Shown: in pieces, positions 60,001 through 64,000 of the stretch | Position numbering within the stretch: position 1 is the first letter of the stretch | Layout of the letters: every line of letters begins with the position of its first letter | From: Acanthaster planci | Taxonomy: Eukaryota; Echinodermata; Asteroidea; Valvatida; Acanthasteridae | Assembly: GCF_001949145.1 (NCBI RefSeq) | Contig: NW_019091455.1 | Coordinates: 959,016-1,023,015 of the forward strand | Length of the DNA stretch: 64,000 nt | Direction: 5' to 3' | Position numbers and translations under genes: made by a program | Notes under the pieces: generated by a model | The model's input: only the letters and a program-made list of their open reading frames with translations | The model's database searches: none | Told to the model about the DNA's origin: nothing

Positions 60001-63000
60001 CGGACATAGCGGACGATGGTCGGCGGGCAGCTGATAGTCGGATTTGTAGAATCCACGGCTAAATTGACGAAAAAGATCAACTCATTTCTCCAATATCCAT
60101 TAGAAGTCAACGATTCAACTTTCGTAATTAAAAATCACAATTAACAAATAAAAAAATGACAGTCGGATCGGGTGCTTGGAAAACTGAATATTTTTGTACC
60201 CGGTTTTTAGGCTTGATTTATGATTTTTTGATTTGTGTTTGGTTCTTGCATCTGAGCAAAAAGGCATGCATTGACTACCTGCATGTCCATCTTCATATCT
60301 AAAACCTGCCTGCAGATGCCTCAAATAAACGAACTACTAATGACGTTCAGGGCTGACGGTTAAAAAAGGGAATCTTACCCGAGACTGTGACAACAAAGTC
60401 ACAGAACGCTTGGTTGCCGGCCGCATCAGTGAAATTGTACTGCACGTGAGTCCTACCAAGGTTGAAACTCTGTCCCGGTACGCGGTTGGACGACATTGTG
60501 ACAGACGCCATTCCAGAGTCGTCACTGGCTGTCGGAGGTGTCCAAGTTACATTGGCTGAGGTGTAACCCAAAGGGACCGCCTTGAATACGCCTTCATTCG
60601 GACAGCCGGTGACGACCGGAGGCGTGCTGTCAACTTCCTCCTCTTTAGTAAAAAAAATCCACACAGATCGAAAAGAAAAGAGTTACGAAACACAATCCAA
60701 AATGTAGTCCCCTTCTATCTTAAGACGATATGATAAGAAATAAACACCGTACATGAGAATAGACACAACCGATTCTTTGTCCAAGCTTGACGGTTTTACA
60801 CTTGCTAGTTTAGGGGGCTAGTATGATTCCAGAGCACCCGTTGATTATCCAAATAATGACATGATTTCAAAGGTCAGAATAACCTCTTGGCGTATTACAG
60901 ACAGACCGTTCCATTCCAACAGGTAAATGGTGATGGTACATTCCTTAGTGTAACTTTCCATTGCACGACTATTCAGTACTGTTGCACGTTCTGTACAACG
61001 TCTGGATAGATCCTAAGTGAGAATAAATCATCCCCCTCTTGAATAAATGCGTAGGCCTACTATTTCAAATTTTCTTGGAACGGAACAATGGTACTTCCTT
61101 TTACCGGTAGAAAAGGGCTGGTTTTTGCGCTGCGCCGTGAGTTGGGCGTTCGACTCAATTGGCACATGGTCAAAAACTTAATAAGATGACAGGGACTTGT
61201 CCAAACGTTTTGTAATTATAGGCGTATTCATCAATATTAACAAAATAAAACAAATGCCGGGGGTCCGTTAGTGTATAAGTCAGCCGTTCTCATGTGAACA
61301 ATATTAAATTCTTCAAAAAATGTCAAACCTTCTTGGATGTGAATTCCACCAGGCATCTGAAAGATTGATGGGCCGATTGTCTCAGCACCTCTCCCGTCAA
61401 GATGGACTCGGAGGATGGTCGGGTACATGCCCCATTCCGTCCAGTACACATAGTCACCGTACACGGCTAAATCGAAGGGAAAGCTCAAGGAGTAGACGGT
61501 GAGATTGGCTACCAGTCTACGATTGCTCCCCGAAAGATCACTGGTCTCAATTGTGTCGTGAATAGCGTCGATCCAATACAAAGAGTTTCCTGGTTAGAAA
61601 AACCGAGCATTGGAAGATACGAGGATTGGTCGAGCAATGAGCATTCGATTGTAGACATTGCTGGTGCCTATAGGAGTGATTTATGACCCTTGAACTCCAA
61701 ACGAGAGACAAAGAAATTCGCACAATCACACTATAACACACAACGGACCGGCGTGTGCCTTTTGATGCCTCAGTCATGCAAAGTTTACGTACAAAACAGT
61801 AAAGAGCCGGCCAGCACCGTTAAGGTTTCCATCGAATCGGATTAATCCTGCACTCATATATTACGTCAAAATGTATTGTTGTCTTCACTGTATACATGTT
61901 GTTAATTTCGTTAACTCGATCTTGGGAGATGCACTGAACTGAACATTTTGCCCGGAAACACCAGGCGTGGTTTTGTTCATCAGTACACTTGGGTGCCCAG
62001 CCAAGTACCCACGCCGTGTCGATGCGTCGCATTGTTGAAGTGTAGCAGCAATGAATTTTCAGGGACCCACTTTATCCGCAACTTATAATGTATGAAAATT
62101 ATCTGGCTCACCTTTGCAAGTTTTAAGCATTGAAAATTACCACTGCTTTGCTAGACAACCCACTTAGGGCACTGTTGCTGTGACGCCATCCAGGGAAGAC
62201 CTAATTCAGTAGGTTTTCTGTTCGATTTAATCAACTCAACGAAAACATTTCCGAGAAAGGGTTGCATGTTTGCTTATTGCTTGGTACCTACACAAGAATT
62301 AATCATCAAAGAAAAGAAACCTGAGGCCAGCAATTCTTTTAAACATTCGCAAGTTTACAGTGCACAAACAAGTGCAACATCGAGATTCCTTTCCTGGGAT
62401 GACATCACAGTTTTGCTTATGAATATGGAAATATCATTAGCATAAAACCAAAGAGGCAGCAAATACCCTTTAAAACAGTGAAACAAAAAATGAAAATGAG
62501 GTTACCTGAGATGTGAAGGTGCATTTTGAAGGTTTGAATTTAAAAATTGGCATTGAAGCTTCCCTTTGACTTACCGTTAAAGTCTATGGTGACGCTTGAT
62601 GGATAACTTAGACCTCCTTGAACCACGATTCTCCTGTTATTCCCGTCCAGGTCTGCTCTTTCAATCCGAGGATTTTCTCCCCAGTCCGACCAAAAAATGT
62701 GCCTGAAATTAAGCACAACCGAATGTGACCTGCTCCACAAAAATGACATTTTTTTCAAAATGAGTTACATACACATTTGACTTGGTTACACCATAAGCTT
62801 TAATTTGGCGTAGGCTTAAACCCTGTGGCATTTTGCAATCCGAAGATAGGCCTATATTGAGTTTTGCATCATCATATCATACACATTACCAGAATTGCTC
62901 TCAGAGATAAAGCCCTTTAAACACAGGAAGTGGAAAAAGAAATCAGCCAAGAAAAAAGTCTTTTGATACCCACAGCAACAGTTAGGTTTCTTGTATGAAT

Positions 63001-63748
63001 TGTGAAAGTATTGATATAATAGACGCCAATAAACCAAGAAGTAAAAATCACCCTGTCCACATAAAAAGCCCTAAGTGTGAAATCGCACAGTGTCCCTTAA
63101 TACCCCTTTTCGCAAAGCGGGTCACAAATATTAAGTGGTGCTGACGATGTCACTAACAGAGAACATCAGTTGTATGGTCATAATTATTATGATTTTCTTA
63201 CATTTTGTTTGGTTTGTCTTTGTTGCGATAGATATATAACGAGGAACTCACATTGATGCGTGATTTTAGTAAAGCTTTGCAAAAAGCATATCTCATTCAA
63301 TTTTTATGCATTATGTTGATAAGAACATGGCTACATATTTTCCAGAGTACTACTGCGGTAGTGGAGCACCACTTGACTGATAGGCCTACACTTACCTATT
63401 GAAATTGCGGAATCTGGTGGGGGACGAACGGGGCATGTCCACCTCCACTCCCACCCCCCAGAAATGAATAAACCAACAAGTTGTTTTCCCTATCTCCCCC
63501 CCCCCTGAAAGCTTGAGTTCAAAGATTGTATAGAGCTGCGCGGCGCTAAACAATCATTGGTGGAGTCTGCATTCGCCCTTACCCGTGGACTGAGTCGACC
63601 ACAATACCCTTTGGATTGTAATGATTCTCCGAGAGAAGGATCTCTTTGCTCCCCGTGCCATCCATACGGGCCCGCCCTATGTGAGCCAGGGCACCATCCG
63701 TCCAGTACAGCATCCTAGACGCGACGTCCAGCGCCATCCCGCCCGGAT
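53813..63748 (-). CDS. YWTD / HYR x7 / sushi type I membrane receptor, 5' incomplete
   Basis: Thirteen minus-strand exons, all with GT-AG borders and matching phases: 63748-63583, 62702-62575, 61589-61329 (YWTD blades); 60642-60379, 60058-59801, 59555-59307, 58864-58610, 58352-58104, 57217-56963, 56418-56182 (HYR 1-7); 55489-55298 (sushi); 54503-54404 (transmembrane); 54092-53813 (tail, stop). They sum to about 963 residues. The gene continues past the right edge, where earlier blades, and any signal peptide, must lie. Propeller, HYR and sushi modules are extracellular adhesion or ligand-binding folds; the cytoplasmic tail has two PPxY motifs that would suit WW-domain partners. No EGF module follows the propeller, unlike the LDL receptor family. 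I know no named orthologue, so the biological role is open (cell adhesion, matrix binding or lectin-like recognition are guesses). Confidence 0.87.
54404..54503 (-). CDS. Receptor transmembrane exon
   Basis: A 100-base exon, phase 1 in and phase 2 out. It encodes a glycine-rich start (GGTVVGFGAGASG) followed by LLLILLLLVVIFLI and a basic RR, a single membrane-spanning helix. Too short to be obvious as an ORF, but both splice sites (CCCTTTTAAG acceptor, GTAGGT donor) fit. Confidence 0.88.
55085..55172 (-). repeat. Dispersed repeat family R5, copy c
   Basis: Read on the minus strand, CGTTCGTGAACCAGCGA at 55172 and ACTAGGAAAATTGCGCCCTC near 55115 match the copy at 13413-13594. It lies in the intron between the sushi and transmembrane exons. 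Confidence 0.55.
55298..55489 (-). CDS. Receptor sushi (CCP) exon
   Basis: 64 codons, phase 1-1. It has the four Cys of a sushi module (AGCLL, QLTCQDGY, RFCRSD, AVC) and the Trp in LTWSGEP. It is the last extracellular module before the membrane helix. Confidence 0.9.
56182..60642 (-). CDS. Receptor HYR array (seven modules, alternating types A and B)
   Basis: Each HYR module is one exon of 79-88 codons, phase 1-1. Type A (60642, 59555, 58352 and 56418 starts) opens VDSxxP...GCP and has the TGNRSVDVSW / GSSSVAVSWTEP core with NMTRSHRPG. Type B (60058, 58864 and 57217 starts) has SCPPTIVRYVR, ATQQL, SASDDSG/TASDDSG and GTFGAGMHSV. All end in the family pattern AGNQAxCxFxVxV or AGNQASCxLxIN. 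HYR is an immunoglobulin-like fold named after hyalin and is common in cell-adhesion proteins. The modules hold two conserved cysteines each. Exon pairs and parts of their introns are nearly identical between 56963-57410 and 58610-59050, showing recent tandem duplication. Confidence 0.9.
57699..57943. mobile_element. GGGCCGTTTTCCAATACTC MITE, copy 2
   Basis: 245 bp, inverted relative to the copy at 29159-29401, sitting in the intron between HYR exons 5 and 6. Its left end is degenerate (GGCCCTTTACCAATACTC), its right end intact (GAGTATTGGAAAACGGTCCC). The duplicated intron near 59083-59090 lacks the element. Confidence 0.9.
60643..61328 (-). other. Receptor intron between propeller and HYR 1
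   Basis: Donor GTTTGA at 61328-61323 is weak (not GTAAGT-like), but phase 1 on both sides fits. I looked for an EGF-like exon here and saw none. Confidence 0.65.
61329..63748 (-). CDS. Receptor YWTD beta-propeller exons
   Basis: The exon 63748-63583 encodes PGGMALDVASRMLYWTDGAL. The exon 62702-62575 encodes HIFWSDWGENPRIERADLDG. The exon 61589-61329 encodes NSLYWIDAIHDTIETSDLSG and GDYVYWTEWG...LDGRG. These are LDL-receptor class B repeats with the YWTD, FWSD, YWID and YWTE variants, so at least four blades are visible of the six needed. The joins are phase 2 then phase 1. The first visible exon starts mid-codon after acceptor TCTTACAG, so more exons lie beyond 64000. The visible blades end at HIQEG without the usual packing EGF module. 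Confidence 0.88.
62165..62570 (+). repeat. Dispersed repeat, copy 2 (uninterrupted)
   Basis: Same family as 3605-4160, in the intron between propeller exons, ending just beside the splice donor at 62574. It lacks the fold-back element present in copy 1, giving the unoccupied site (CAACATCGAGATTCC then TTTCCTGGGATGACATCA). Confidence 0.75.
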
Positions 63749-64000
63749 CTGTAAGAGATAGGATCTAGACGTCAGCTCTTACACGGGCACCAAGTTTGAT
63801 GAGGCATTTCGTGGCAAGTTTAAAACCTACAAGTACATGACGGAAGACCTCAGCATGATGATGGACAGAAACTGGGACAGAAAAAAATTGTACCAAATGG
63901 TTGTGAAGCAGTGATGGAGAGATAAAGGACAGACTTCGAAGTATAGTATTTGGATATGTATTATTAAGGCTTGCGATAACTCGTGCTTCACTCAGAAAAA
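63749..64000. other. Receptor intron running off the window
   Basis: No further blade exon is visible before the right edge. Confidence 0.6.

Noticed and set aside
61820-62032. Cysteine-containing minus-strand ORF between propeller exons
   Set aside because: The flanking propeller exons already join in phase across it, and no acceptor/donor pair of the right phase was seen.
1-64000. CRISPR arrays, tRNA and rRNA genes
   Set aside because: No regularly spaced direct repeats of CRISPR type; no convincing tRNA A/B-box pair or rRNA segment was seen by eye.

Overview
This window looks like the genome of a marine deuterostome invertebrate, most likely an echinoderm; amphioxus or a hemichordate are the alternatives. 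The evidence is intron-rich genes with canonical GT-AG junctions, a kisspeptin/GPR54-type receptor, a receptor built of HYR, YWTD and sushi modules, AT-rich introns crowded with small inverted-repeat elements, ACATGT-rich simple sequence, and frequent TAGGCCT words. There are no bacterial-type operons, no CRISPR array, and no tRNA or rRNA that I could recognise.

Four protein-coding genes can be modelled with splice phases that agree at every junction. (1) Minus strand, 7360-15048: a three-exon class A GPCR closest in my judgement to kisspeptin receptors (387 residues). (2) Plus strand, 41412-42224: a coding-single-exon P-loop sulfotransferase-like protein of the type often labelled 'branched-chain-amino-acid aminotransferase-like' (270 residues). 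(3) Minus strand, 46110-50998: a four-exon SLC16-type (monocarboxylate transporter-like) MFS protein (431 residues); a 922-base assembly gap (48817-49738) lies in its first intron. (4) Minus strand, 53813 to beyond the right edge: the 3' thirteen exons (about 963 residues) of a type I membrane protein with YWTD beta-propeller blades, seven HYR modules in an alternating A-B-A-B-A-B-A order, one sushi module, one transmembrane helix and a tail with two PPxY motifs.

The rest is mostly mobile-element debris and unrecognised non-coding DNA. The most interesting relic is a RAG1/Transib-like transposase at 23114-24747 (minus). It keeps the regions matching the first two catalytic aspartates and the CxxC that follows, but carries a one-base deletion, an in-frame stop and no recognisable third acidic region. 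Two LINE fragments are present: a CR1/L2-like 3' end at 2078-2645 and a Tx1/L1-like 3' half at 31800-33425. There are at least a dozen inverted-repeat (MITE-like or fold-back) elements in several families. Several are caught with a second copy or an unoccupied homologous site in the same window, which gives relative insertion histories.

The four genes share no evident pathway. They are separate transcription units 3-26 kb apart.
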